This document shows positions 7,910 through 14,982 of a stretch of 32,926 bases of DNA, in pieces (the stretch's first letter is position 1; each line of letters starts with the position of its first letter). The translations under genes and the position numbers were made by a program. The DNA is from CBDUBH01 sp965365345 (GTDB lineage: Bacteria; Bacteroidota; Ignavibacteria; Ignavibacteriales; SURF-24). Location: NCBI GenBank assembly GCA_965365345.1, contig CBDUBH010000040.1, forward strand, positions 1 to 32,926, in the 5' to 3' direction. The notes under the pieces were generated by a model. The model worked only from the letters and a program-made list of their open reading frames with translations. It searched no databases and had not been told where the DNA came from.

Positions 7910-8881
7910 TTAGTTTAATCTTAACAGTTCACCGGCTGATCTCTCAAGATAAAATCTTCTGTCAACGCTTTGATATTTTGCAATGTCTGTAATTAAATTG
8001 AACAGTTCATATTTTGTTGAATCATCTTTTATTTGATCTTGCAAGTAATTCAAATCATATTTATTTAGTGCAGATGATATTTTCCTTAAAGTATCTTTGA
8101 CAAATCTTTCAGCTATTTCCTGATTTGCTTTTTGGATCAAAGTAACTATTTCGGCTCGCCTTTCTTCGGCTAAATCAATTTGATGTTGAAGATATTTTTG
8201 AAGTGCAAATTCTTTATTTCCGTAATGAACTTTGTATGATCTTTCACTATCAATTTCAATGATCGCACCATTAGAACAGATGTATCTCAACATATAATGA
8301 TAAACCGATAACGCCTTAAATCCCGTTTCTGAATTAAATATGTTTAGTCCAAATCCACAAGTGTCTCCCGGGATAGGTTCAGTTATTATCTTTTCTTTCG
8401 TGTAAACTCTCATGAATAGATCATTTCGTGATATGTAAGTAATATTTAAGTTTTCACACATTTTTATAACTTCAAGATCGGTCAGTTCATTGTACTTTGT
8501 ACTTGTAATAGTTAAGGCTTCATCATCTTCATATTTCAGTATCACACTTGAACTTATATTAAGCAGATAATCATTGAGTATACTCTGAAGGGTTTCAATG
8601 CTTAATCTCTGAACTTGATTTATCGGGAAGTTAAACCATTTAAGGAGTTTTAATACAAAACTTTTTCTTACTCTGTATTCTTTTACTTTAGGATTTGCTA
8701 CCTGCAGAATAAGAGATCGCCCGTCTGTCCGAAGCCGGACATTAGACGGGCTTACCCCTTCTCTCCCCCTATTAATTTTCTGCAAGTAATTTATAACTAC
8801 TGAAGGATTAGCAAAGTTAAATTCCTTACCTTCAGAAAATTCTATTCCGGTTTTTCGTGTAATTTCTGTCAGCATTTTCAA
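7910..8881 (-). CDS. DUF932-like protein
   Basis: Function unknown. The central region resembles DUF932 proteins, which are common on plasmids, phages and genomic islands: an RNDLFMRV strand near residue 150, then PGDTCGFGLNIFNSE and a YMLRYICSNGAI stretch (about 170-210), matching the family pattern of Gly, Asn-Ser-Glu and Cys-x-Asn-Gly. The C-terminal third is charged and helical. Reading from 8881 uses a TTG start; the ATG two codons further in (8875-8873) is more likely and would give 321 residues. Neither has a strong ribosome binding site. The 5' end overlaps the ARPP-1-like gene by 44-50 bases, so the two are probably co-expressed. The GHKL-DarT gene begins 138 bases downstream on the same strand. 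Confidence 0.6.
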   Translation of the reverse strand: MKMLTEITRKTGIEFSEGKEFNFANPSVVINYLQKINRGREGVSPSNVRLRTDGRSLILQVANPKVKEYRVRKSFVLKLLKWFNFPINQVQRLSIETLQSILNDYLLNISSSVILKYEDDEALTITSTKYNELTDLEVIKMCENLNITYISRNDLFMRVYTKEKIITEPIPGDTCGFGLNIFNSETGFKALSVYHYMLRYICSNGAIIEIDSERSYKVHYGNKEFALQKYLQHQIDLAEERRAEIVTLIQKANQEIAERFVKDTLRKISSALNKYDLNYLQDQIKDDSTKYELFNLITDIAKYQSVDRRFYLERSAGELLRLN

Positions 8882-9779
8882 TATTAAGTGCAGTTAAATG
8901 AATTAAATTATTATTATAGTTAAGCTCAAATCCAGTGAGTTCCTTTGTCTCAAATCTTTTTTCCTCACCACATCCGACTGCTTTATGAGTTTCAAATTCC
9001 AACTCTTCAAACTTATCTAAGAATGATAGAGCTTTAAAAGATGCTTCAGCTTCAGTAATGGTATTTTCAGATGCTTTTAAACTATAGGCTTCAATTGCAA
9101 CGCCTTTTAACAGCTTAAAGAAGTATTCAGAAAAGATATCCTTTCTTCCGAACAGATCAATATTTAAGAGTTTATTGTTTATAAAGAATGCTATTCCGTT
9201 AGCATTTTCATCTAGCTTAAAATCCTTAATGAACGATTCAAAATCTTTTTTCTTTTCGTCATATACATCAGATAAGTTTGAAGTTGAAGAACGAACATTT
9301 AAGTTGCTTGAATATTCATTTACATCTCTCCATACTTCACTTTGATTTGATGTGTAATCGTTTCTTTTTTTCAAGCTTTCTTTTATAAAAGAAGCTTTCT
9401 TTGATCTTAAGAAAGTCGGAGCTATGTAATCTGTTGAATCAAACTTATCTGATTTAAATCTCCATCTTCCTTGTTCAACACAGCTTACCGGGATTGTTGT
9501 TTTTGTCTGTGGCATAAGTAAAACTGATGTGTTTAATACTCTGTTTTGTTTAGCTCCGGACAAGATATCTCCATCCATAAAGAAAACGAAATGCTCAGAA
9601 TTGTTGATTACAAATAAATTATTAACGCTTCCCGAATCATTTACTTCTTTTACTTCGATGAAGTTCTTCTTTATCGCATCTGATCCGCTAATAAAATTAA
9701 ATTCATTTTGATTTGATGAGATAAGTTGAACCAGTGAAAGACTGCCCTCTTTCTGAAATGATGATGCTCTTGTTGTCAT
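8832..9779 (-). CDS. ARPP-1-like (DUF6569-type) protein
   Basis: The first half matches what I recall of the ARPP-1 family: MDGDILSGAKQNR (about 68-80), NTSVLLMP, and the hallmark IPVSCVEQGRWRF (about 96-108). The second half is more divergent, with a Ser/Asn-rich segment around 145-170 and a final region containing a CGEE motif. The molecular function is not established. I recall the family being defined by gene-neighbourhood links to ADP-ribosylglycohydrolase and phosphatase-superfamily genes, which would fit the ADP-ribosylation genes next door. The start is well set: AGGAGG lies just upstream of the ATG at 9779. It is the first gene of the minus-strand group and faces the WYL regulator gene across a 212-240-base divergent promoter region. 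No signal peptide or membrane segment is visible. Confidence 0.65.
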   Translation of the reverse strand: MTTRASSFQKEGSLSLVQLISSNQNEFNFISGSDAIKKNFIEVKEVNDSGSVNNLFVINNSEHFVFFMDGDILSGAKQNRVLNTSVLLMPQTKTTIPVSCVEQGRWRFKSDKFDSTDYIAPTFLRSKKASFIKESLKKRNDYTSNQSEVWRDVNEYSSNLNVRSSTSNLSDVYDEKKKDFESFIKDFKLDENANGIAFFINNKLLNIDLFGRKDIFSEYFFKLLKGVAIEAYSLKASENTITEAEASFKALSFLDKFEELEFETHKAVGCGEEKRFETKELTGFELNYNNNLIHLTALNIENADRNYTKNRNRIF

Positions 9780-9834
9780 TTATTCCTCCTTCAAATTATT
9801 ATATGTAATATAATGAGTAAGCAAGCTTTGAACT

Positions 9835-9851
9835 GTATCATTTTGTGATAC
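9835..9851. promoter_or_regulatory. Candidate operator: GTATCA-N5-TGATAC
   Basis: A perfect 6-bp inverted repeat with a 5-base centre lies in the divergent promoter region between the ARPP-1-like and WYL genes. A second TGATACT word recurs at 9916-9922, so the two may be related binding sites. WYL regulators commonly bind palindromes in such divergent regions. The assignment to this regulator is inference. Confidence 0.4.
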
Positions 9852-9905
9852 TTATTCAAAGAGATCTTGAAATGCTCTGTTTACTTAGAGATGATTTTTG
9901 AGGAA

Positions 9906-9930
9906 TTTCCATAAATGATACTCATGGAAA
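9906..9930. promoter_or_regulatory. Candidate operator: TTTCCAT-N11-ATGGAAA
   Basis: A perfect 7-bp inverted repeat with an 11-base centre that itself contains TGATACTC, echoing the TGATACTT at 9846-9853. It lies between the two divergent genes, nearer the WYL regulator, and could be an autoregulatory site. Confidence 0.4.
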
Positions 9931-10006
9931 CTACAATAAGATTTTTCTCTTACTTAGTACTTGAATGAAAAGTTATATTGATTTAAATTAGATGACACAT
10001 TTTTCC

Positions 10007-10013
10007 GGGGAGG
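10007..10013 (+). promoter_or_regulatory. Strong ribosome binding site deciding the WYL regulator start
   Basis: GGGGAGG is followed after five bases by the ATG at 10019. The earlier in-frame ATG at 9992 has no such site, so the shorter product is preferred. Confidence 0.75.
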
Positions 10014-10018
10014 AAGTG

Positions 10019-10879
10019 ATGTTTGAATTTCAAAGTAAGATAAAGCGTCAAATTGAAATAATCGGTTTGTGTTTATCAAACGATAAAAGCAATCCTATTT
10101 CTGTTTTAGATGTTGCCGATATTTTCGGAGTTGAAGAGTTAACCATAAAGCGTGATCTTCAGGATCTTCGGTCTTACGGGATTGATATTCATTCAAGCAG
10201 AAAACGCGGCATTACTTTGGAAGCAAACATTGATGAAAATAAACTCACCGAGATCATTCTTCACTACAACGGACTCTCACATAAAGAATATTCCTTAGAT
10301 AAATCAACTTCTCTTTTGGTAAATAAACTTGGAGTTCAATCTTTAACTTATATGGTCATAATGCAAAGATGCATTGATAACTGCTTAAAAGCTAAAATAG
10401 ATTACATTAAAGAAGGTAATGAAATTGATAAAGGCAGAATAATCGAACCGATACTGATCTTTCAAAGCGGGGGATGCTGGCGAGTATTAGCGCAGCACGA
10501 GGATTCAGTTAGGCAGTTTCTCTTTGATAAGATATTAACCGTTAAAGCCACAGATAAAACTTTCATTAAAATTACAAACAGCAAATTAACAGAGTTATTT
10601 GCTTATTCTTGGAAAAGCTGGATAGGATTTGAAAAACACAACATCAAATTAATACTTGAAGATAAATGGGCTGACCGTTTGGGAATGAGAACTTTCCTTC
10701 CTGATCAGAAAGTTACACGGCTTGATTGTGGCTCCATAATGTTTGAGGCAACCGTAAACTCACTTGATGAGATCGCAAGCTGGATCGTAAGCCGCGGCAA
10801 GGGAGTAAAAGTCTTAGAACCTGAAACATTAAAAGAAAAAGTCATATCCCTTGCTAAAGGCGCACTCGAGAATTATTGA
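10019..10879 (+). CDS. WYL-domain transcriptional regulator
   Basis: Predicted DNA-binding regulator of 286 residues. The N-terminal winged helix-turn-helix (SVLDVADIFGVEELTIKRDL, followed by LRSYGIDI) is DeoR/HTH_11-like. The middle is a WYL domain (RIIEPILIFQSGGCWRVLA, then a phase FDKILTVKATDKTF), and the end is a WCX extension (GMRTFLPDQ through VKVLEPETLKEKV). In the WYL triad positions the tryptophan is present in GCWRVLA. The ATG at 10019 is chosen over the one at 9992 because of the strong site at 10007-10013. It is transcribed divergently from the ARPP-1-like gene. WYL proteins often control defence operons (BrxR and CapW are examples) and their domains can sense ligands, so control of the minus-strand gene group is a reasonable inference. 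Confidence 0.85.
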   Translation: MFEFQSKIKRQIEIIGLCLSNDKSNPISVLDVADIFGVEELTIKRDLQDLRSYGIDIHSSRKRGITLEANIDENKLTEIILHYNGLSHKEYSLDKSTSLLVNKLGVQSLTYMVIMQRCIDNCLKAKIDYIKEGNEIDKGRIIEPILIFQSGGCWRVLAQHEDSVRQFLFDKILTVKATDKTFIKITNSKLTELFAYSWKSWIGFEKHNIKLILEDKWADRLGMRTFLPDQKVTRLDCGSIMFEATVNSLDEIASWIVSRGKGVKVLEPETLKEKVISLAKGALENY

Positions 10880-10891
10880 GTTAAATGAATA

Positions 10892-11200
10892 TTATTTAAT
10901 ACTTTTACTCATCAATCGTTTAATATTTTTAATTCCCAGCTCCATTTTTGTTCTGGCTGAAATATTCGCAGAATGAACTTTAATTGTTTTAGGCGGAATG
11001 TAATTATTTACTGCAACTTGTTCCTCAATCCATTTTACAACATCATAACCGGTTCCTAAGTTTTCATCATATCCTAAATCATGGTCAAGATTTATCTCTT
11101 CAACTAAATTGTTTTTAAGCAGTTCGATTGACTCCCAAGCGGTCTTTGCAAGAATAAATCCTTCGGGGCATTCACGTATATCATCAAGATATATTTTCAT
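10892..11200 (-). CDS. Cyclic-phosphate processing receiver (cREC) domain protein
   Basis: A 102-residue single-domain protein resembling the stand-alone receiver-like family annotated as a cyclic-phosphate processing receiver. It opens with KIYLDDIRECPEGF, then TAWESIELL, the conserved INLDHDLG acidic motif (about 36-43), GTGYDVVKWIEE, and IKVHSANISAR. The family was proposed from gene neighbourhoods to act on cyclic phosphates at RNA ends; no enzymatic role is proven as far as I know. It lacks the output domain of a normal response regulator. The gene converges on the WYL regulator gene with only 12 bases between the stops. I see no clear ribosome binding site, but the start is the natural one because the family begins M(K/R)IYLDD. 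Confidence 0.75.
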   Translation of the reverse strand: MKIYLDDIRECPEGFILAKTAWESIELLKNNLVEEINLDHDLGYDENLGTGYDVVKWIEEQVAVNNYIPPKTIKVHSANISARTKMELGIKNIKRLMSKSIK

Positions 11201-11287
11201 GATTTTAATTCTGTTTAATCTAAATCCAATTTATAAGGAGAAATGTAAGCATCCTTTAAAGAAACAAATCAAAATATTTTATTAAAA

Positions 11288-11311
11288 ACTGAAGTACAAA
11301 CTGAAGTACAA
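11288..11311. repeat. Two tandem copies of a 12-bp unit
   Basis: ACTGAAGTACAA occurs twice in direct succession (11288-11299, 11300-11311), followed by a partial ATTGAACC-like third copy. No function is evident. Confidence 0.7.
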
Positions 11312-11374
11312 ATTGAACCAAAGTAACCCAAAATAGACGATTTTCACTTAAAACTTAAATCTTCTTTAAAAATA

Positions 11375-11408
11375 AAAAAGTGCGAAATTGAATCAAAATC
11401 GCACTTTT
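11375..11408 (-). terminator. Intrinsic terminator downstream of tRNA-Lys
   Basis: A perfect 10-bp stem pairs AAAAGTGCGA (11376-11385) with TCGCACTTTT (11399-11408) around a 13-base AT-rich loop. On the minus strand the second arm ends in a run of T, as expected for termination just after the tRNA. Confidence 0.8.
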
Positions 11409-11412
11409 CATG

Positions 11413-11485
11413 TGCACCCAGCCGGACTCGAACCGGCGACCTGCTGATTAAGAGTCAGATGCTCTACCAACTGAGCTATGGGTGC
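11413..11485 (-). tRNA. tRNA-Lys (anticodon CTT)
   Basis: The minus strand reads GCACCCATAGCTCAGTTGG at the 5' end and closes with TGGGTGC plus discriminator A, giving a 7-bp acceptor stem. The D-arm has GCTC/GAGC, the anticodon loop is CTCTTAA with CTT at the centre, and the T-arm is GCCGG-TTCGAGT-CCGGC. Length is 73 nt with no encoded CCA. A terminator follows immediately. Confidence 0.95.
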
Positions 11486-11986
11486 ACGTCAAAAATAATG
11501 AAATTCAGCATGTTTTTCAAAGTAATTTTTAAGTATTTGCGGTTTTAAACTTTTTAATAATTTATTAAAAGTAATTTCACAGAAAGGTTACTACAATTTT
11601 GTTTATTCATCCTAAATTAAATATGTACTCGTAAAAATATTATTCAATAATTTTATTCTTCTTTTTAACATTTCAGATTTTATATATCAAAAAAATTATC
11701 TTCTATCTTAATTTAAAATTCTCATTAAATTATATTATTAATCCCATGAAAAGCTCCTGCGTGAATTTGATATAAATATTTATGCTTTTTAAAATATCAT
11801 TTAAACCGCTTTCCAAGTTTTTCTATATTAATTTTCATATATATTTTATTTGCAATATAGAAATAGTCTATTATATTGTATTTCAGAAACCGGGCGACCA
11901 ACCTCTAATTTTTATTATCTTTTTTCAGTGGAAATGTTGAAAGCTGTTTCTATAATTTATTTTTTAATAATAAGGAGAAAAACGTC
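11486..11986. other. AT-rich spacer between tRNA-Lys and mscL
   Basis: I see no open frame of note in these 501 bases. They should hold the tRNA promoter (minus strand) and the mscL promoter (plus strand), but I cannot place either securely. A small GC-richer patch at about 11886-11903 (ACCGGGCGACCAACCT region) stands out in the presumed mscL leader but matches no riboswitch I know. Confidence 0.4.
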
Positions 11987-12421
11987 ATGTCTATGTTGAA
12001 GGAGTTCAAAGAATTTGCCTTAAAAGGCAATGTGATCGATCTTGCTATCGGCATAATTATCGGCGTTGCTTTCGGAAAAGTAATTTCATCTTTGGTAAGT
12101 GATGTAATTATGCCGCCTATCGGTGTGCTTTTGGGCGGAGTAGATTTTTCTGCGTTAGCGGTTACAGTTAAAGAAGCAGTTGGTTCAAATCCACCGGTTG
12201 TAATAAGCTATGGTAAATTTATTATGGCAATTATAGATTTTCTAATAATCGCTTTTGCAATCTTTGCGGCAGTTAAGGTTATGAATTCTTTTAAAAGGAA
12301 ACAAGCTGAAGCTCCTGCTGCTCCGGTTGTTCCCACAAATGAAGAAGTTTTACTTGCAGAAATCCGTGATCTTTTAAAAGAAAAAAATATTCAGTCAGAT
12401 CAACACGGTATTATCAGCTGA
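11987..12421 (+). CDS. mscL: Large-conductance mechanosensitive channel MscL
   Basis: MscL forms a homopentameric inner-membrane pore that opens under membrane tension and releases solutes during hypo-osmotic shock. The N-terminal amphipathic FKEFALKGNVIDLAIGIIIG is the family signature and leads into TM1 (about 15-40), with AFGKVISSLV and DVIMPPIG. A short periplasmic loop follows, then TM2 (about 75-97, FIMAIIDFLIIAFAIF), a Pro/Ala linker, and the C-terminal bundle helix LLAEIRDLLKEK. Length (144) is normal. AAGGAG at 11972-11977 lies nine bases before the first ATG; a second ATG two codons later is possible. It is a single-gene unit with its own terminator. Confidence 0.96.
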   Translation: MSMLKEFKEFALKGNVIDLAIGIIIGVAFGKVISSLVSDVIMPPIGVLLGGVDFSALAVTVKEAVGSNPPVVISYGKFIMAIIDFLIIAFAIFAAVKVMNSFKRKQAEAPAAPVVPTNEEVLLAEIRDLLKEKNIQSDQHGIIS

Positions 12422-12440
12422 TCAGAAATTTATACAATTC

Positions 12441-12479
12441 AAAGGCTGACCGTTTTAAAATTGTCGGCCTTTTCTTTTT
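12441..12479 (+). terminator. Intrinsic terminator after mscL
   Basis: AAAGGCTGAC (12441-12450) pairs with GTCGGCCTTT (12463-12472), one G-T wobble, around a 12-base loop, and is followed by TTCTTTTT. Confidence 0.85.
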
Positions 12480-12782
12480 GCATAAAATTTTTAATTGGTA
12501 ATATTCTCAAAACCCTTTATTTTATTGGCGTCAAATAAACTTCTTCAGATTTTTATTCAATTTTCAAAATTCTGATTTTATTCTAATCCCATCTTAAATT
12601 CTTTCATAAAAATTTGCTAATTTAGAAATTTTATTTCGTACTTGAAAAATATTTTTTTCTGATCAAAATGATTTTGAAATTTCCATTTTCTTAAATTCAT
12701 TTTCTTCTGTGCCGATTTCTCTTTCACTTGAATTTATTTTTTCATAAAATTGCTGTTTAATTTTAATCTTTCAGAAGGATAA
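12480..12782. other. AT-rich spacer before the SemiSWEET gene
   Basis: About 300 bases of very AT-rich sequence with many TTTTCAT/AAATTT words. I see no gene, RNA or strong secondary structure. It presumably carries the promoter of the following two genes. Confidence 0.4.
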
Positions 12783-13058
12783 ATGTTCAACACTGAATTA
12801 TTTGGTTACATTGCCGCTGTTTGCACAACGGCTGCTTATTTTCCACAAGCATTTAAAGTTCATAAATCCAACCAAACCCGCGATATTTCATTCGGAATGT
12901 TTTCGCTTATGACTTTCGGAATTGCATCATGGCTTGCTTACGGATTTGCACTTTCAAATATGCCGATGATCTTGGCAAATTCAGTTTCGCTGGTTTTGGC
13001 TTGTTATATTTTATTTAAAAAAATTTCGGAAAAGTTTAAAAAAAATGTTAAAAATTAA
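12783..13058 (+). CDS. SemiSWEET-type sugar transporter (PQ-loop family)
   Basis: SemiSWEETs are about 90-residue membrane proteins of three helices that dimerise to move sugars down their gradient. This 91-residue product fits: TM1 (about 6-24) contains the PQ motif in AAYFPQAFKVH, followed by the typical KSNQTRDIS loop, TM2 (about 37-56, FGIASWLAYGFAL) and TM3 (about 61-78, MILANSVSLVLACYILF), with a Lys-rich tail. AGAAGGA lies a few bases upstream of the ATG. The 3' end overlaps the start of the binding-protein gene by 14 bases in another frame, so the two are probably translated together. The transported substrate is not evident. Confidence 0.88.
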   Translation: MFNTELFGYIAAVCTTAAYFPQAFKVHKSNQTRDISFGMFSLMTFGIASWLAYGFALSNMPMILANSVSLVLACYILFKKISEKFKKNVKN

Positions 13059-13953
13059 ACTCTTATTTTTCATTCTTCCTTTTGTTTTTTTTTCATGCAA
13101 AAATGAAATTAAAAAAGATAATTCTGAAAATAAATTAATTTTAAAAGATGATCTGGAAATTTCCGTAACGTTCGATTCAATTCCCACTAAAATTATAACG
13201 CTTGCACCAAGTTTAACCGAAGCAATTTTTTCTATTCAGGCTGATTCTTTTTTAATTGGAAATACTTTGTATTGCAACTTTCCGCCCGAAGCAAAAAATA
13301 TTGAAAAAGTCGGCGATATGCTTTCAGTTGATTATGAAAAAATTTTGAGTTTACAGCCTGATCTTATTTTGATGACAGTTGAAGGAAATTCAAAAGATAC
13401 TTATGAAAAATTGAAATCTTTGGGTTTGAAAATTTTTGTATCAAATCCTCGGAGTTTTTCGGGAATCAAAAAAACAGTTTCCGATATGGGAAAAATTTTT
13501 GGCAAAGAAGAAATTGCCGTAGATCTTATTTCAAAATGGAATTCAAAATTTGATGAATTGAAATTAAAAGTTGATTCAAGCGAAATTAACTCCGCAATGT
13601 TTGTGGTTTCTTTAAGCCCGATTATGCTTGCCGGAAAAAATACTTTTATAAATGAATTAATTTCTTCTGCTGGATTAAAAAATATTGCTGAAGATTCACC
13701 AATGAATTATCCGGTTTTCAGCCGTGAGCAAATTTTGAAATTAAATCCAGATTTTTTAATTCTTGAAGAAAGATTTTTTGAAGATGCCGGAAATCTTGAA
13801 AGTATTTATCCTGAATGGAAAAATTTGAACGCGGTAAAAAATAACGGAATTATTTTGATTAATTCTGACCTTTATCTTGTACCCGGACCAAGATTTATCA
13901 ATGCTTTGGAAGATCTTTTAAATAAAATTGAGATGAAGAAAAGTAATTTTTAG
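13045..13953 (+). CDS. BtuF/FecB-like periplasmic-binding lipoprotein
   Basis: Predicted substrate-binding lipoprotein with the helical-backbone metal-receptor fold, used in uptake of cobalamin, haem or siderophores. A short signal peptide with a Phe-rich core ends in the lipobox FFSC with Cys18, so the protein should be lipid-anchored. The N-lobe starts at KIITLAPSLTEAIFSI, and the class pattern continues through GDMLSVDYEKILSLQPDLILM. The C-lobe has LAGKNTFINELISSAGLKNIA and EQILKLNPDFLIL. Length (302) is normal. No permease or ATPase gene is adjacent, so the protein must work with a transporter encoded elsewhere or have a sensing role. The ligand cannot be told from sequence; BtuF-like cobalamin binding is the best guess. 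The ATG at 13045 lies inside the SemiSWEET gene. Confidence 0.85.
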   Translation: MLKIKLLFFILPFVFFSCKNEIKKDNSENKLILKDDLEISVTFDSIPTKIITLAPSLTEAIFSIQADSFLIGNTLYCNFPPEAKNIEKVGDMLSVDYEKILSLQPDLILMTVEGNSKDTYEKLKSLGLKIFVSNPRSFSGIKKTVSDMGKIFGKEEIAVDLISKWNSKFDELKLKVDSSEINSAMFVVSLSPIMLAGKNTFINELISSAGLKNIAEDSPMNYPVFSREQILKLNPDFLILEERFFEDAGNLESIYPEWKNLNAVKNNGIILINSDLYLVPGPRFINALEDLLNKIEMKKSNF

Positions 13954-14252
13954 GGATGAATTTTTAACTAAATTCAAGAAATAAATATCATTTTATTTTA
14001 CGAATTTTTAACGATGATGTTTTTTTATAATCTATTTATCAAACATAATAATCAATTTTAGAAAAGATTCCGGACAAGCCTGCCTCCCGCCAGGCAGCCC
14101 ATATTTGCGGTGTAAACTCGGGATGACAAATCATAGATTGCTTCGCCTTAAGCTCGCAATGACATTTTTATATTTTAATCTTTCAATTCTCTAGTGCCAT
14201 CTGATTCCAGGCAAGCAGGAATGACGGCTTAATCTTTTGAATTTTAAATCTT
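13954..14252. other. Intergenic region containing a dispersed-repeat copy
   Basis: No gene. From about 14065 the sequence changes from AT-rich to a repeat-like block: CGGACAAGCC, a CTGCCT/AGGCAG inverted repeat (about 14082-14098), GGGATGACAAAT, the AGATTGCTTC...GCAATGACA core (14135-14164) and a GGAATGACGG end near 14219-14228. The same words recur near 18.3-18.5 kb. Confidence 0.6.
14135..14164 (+). repeat. Dispersed intergenic repeat, copy 1 core
   Basis: AGATTGCTTC and GCTCGCAATGACA flank a short GCCTTAA centre. The outer words are shared with the copies at 16795-16832 (inverted) and 18425-18464. Confidence 0.65.
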
Positions 14253-14528
14253 TTATTCTTCGGGAAATTCAGGATTTGAAAATTCATCTATATCATTTAT
14301 TTCATTTTCTTCGGCAATAAACAAACGCGAACAATAATCTCCTTTGAACTGTCCGGTCTTTTTACAATTACAAAATCTTTCAAAAATTTCAGCTTCGGTT
14401 TCGTGATTTTTAATTGATAAAAAATCAGACAATTCTTTTTTGCATTCGGTACAAAAAACAGTTGAGTTTACAAATTCGCTTTTTGTAAAATCATTTTTCT
14501 TTAATGTGTTCGTTTTTTGATCTTTCAT
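14253..14528 (-). CDS. Small Cys-rich (zinc-ribbon-like) hypothetical protein
   Basis: Family not recognised. The preferred start is the ATG at 14528, giving 91 residues; a longer frame reaches an ATG at 14591 but its extra 21 residues lie wholly inside the upstream gene and look unlike a natural N-terminus. The product has CTEC near residue 25, then FCNCKK and DYCSR further on, a pattern of paired cysteines that could bind one zinc, and a strongly acidic C-terminus (EENEINDIDEF). No membrane segment. It overlaps the upstream membrane-protein gene by 38 bases on the same strand, so both are likely expressed together, and both products carry Cys clusters. Confidence 0.55.
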   Translation of the reverse strand: MKDQKTNTLKKNDFTKSEFVNSTVFCTECKKELSDFLSIKNHETEAEIFERFCNCKKTGQFKGDYCSRLFIAEENEINDIDEFSNPEFPEE

Positions 14529-14838
14529 TTTCGCCCGGCTCCCAAGCAATTCCATCGCACGGAATATAATCCGCTGTAGGATGTTTATCATATTTCATGC
14601 AAAGCACTGCAGTTTTATCAAAATTTCTGCACGATGAGCAGAGTGTTGAAGTTACAATTACTTTACTTTCTTCTTCAAATTTATTGTAATGTACAATTGC
14701 CGGATGGATCACGATCAAATAAATTGCTATCGCGCTCCAAACTATAAAATATTTGGGTGAATAACTTTCGCTTATAAACCATAATGCCGGTATTACTAAA
14801 GCGAATCTTATAATCGTCCAAAAAATTATTGCACCCAT
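14491..14838 (-). CDS. Small membrane protein with Cys-rich cytoplasmic tail
   Basis: Family not recognised. The 115-residue product has two hydrophobic helices (about 3-22, IIFWTIIRFALVIPALWFI, and about 28-48, YFIVWSAIAIYLIVIHPAIV), then a soluble tail with CSSC (about 67-70), a single Cys in AVLCMKYDKHP, and YIPCDGIAWEP. The tail resembles small Cys-rich domains that bind metal or form disulphides. The gene begins about 145 bases from the divergent glycosyltransferase gene, so the two share a promoter region. Conservation of the paired cysteines in homologues would be the best test of a metal-binding role. Confidence 0.6.
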   Translation of the reverse strand: MGAIIFWTIIRFALVIPALWFISESYSPKYFIVWSAIAIYLIVIHPAIVHYNKFEEESKVIVTSTLCSSCRNFDKTAVLCMKYDKHPTADYIPCDGIAWEPGENERSKNEHIKEK

Positions 14839-14970
14839 AATTTCCTAGTGTTTATTAATTTTAAACTACCATTAACGCATCAATTAATCAATCGGTAAAA
14901 TTGGTGAGTGGATAAATTGCTAAATTGATTTTAGCCAATTATTAAGTTAATTTTGTAAGTATTTAAAAAT

Positions 14971-14977
14971 AAGGGAA
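14971..14977 (+). promoter_or_regulatory. Ribosome binding site supporting a TTG start
   Basis: AAGGGAA lies five bases before the TTG at 14983. There is no in-frame ATG nearby, so this site decides the start of the long glycosyltransferase gene. Confidence 0.65.
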
Positions 14978-14982
14978 TTTTT

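Noticed and set aside
9992..10018. Extended N-terminus of the WYL regulator from the ATG at 9992
   Set aside because: No ribosome binding site precedes it, while the ATG at 10019 has GGGGAGG at ideal spacing, and the extra nine residues encode that site.
11886..11903. Riboswitch in the mscL leader
   Set aside because: A small GC-richer patch stands out, but I could not match it to the conserved core of the c-di-AMP, c-di-GMP, SAM, fluoride or cobalamin classes, and no supporting stem was found.
14253..14838. Single gene broken by a frameshift (two overlapping Cys-rich frames)
   Set aside because: Each frame has its own natural start and end, the upstream product is a complete small membrane protein and the downstream one a complete soluble protein. 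The extra N-terminal extension of the second frame looks non-natural.
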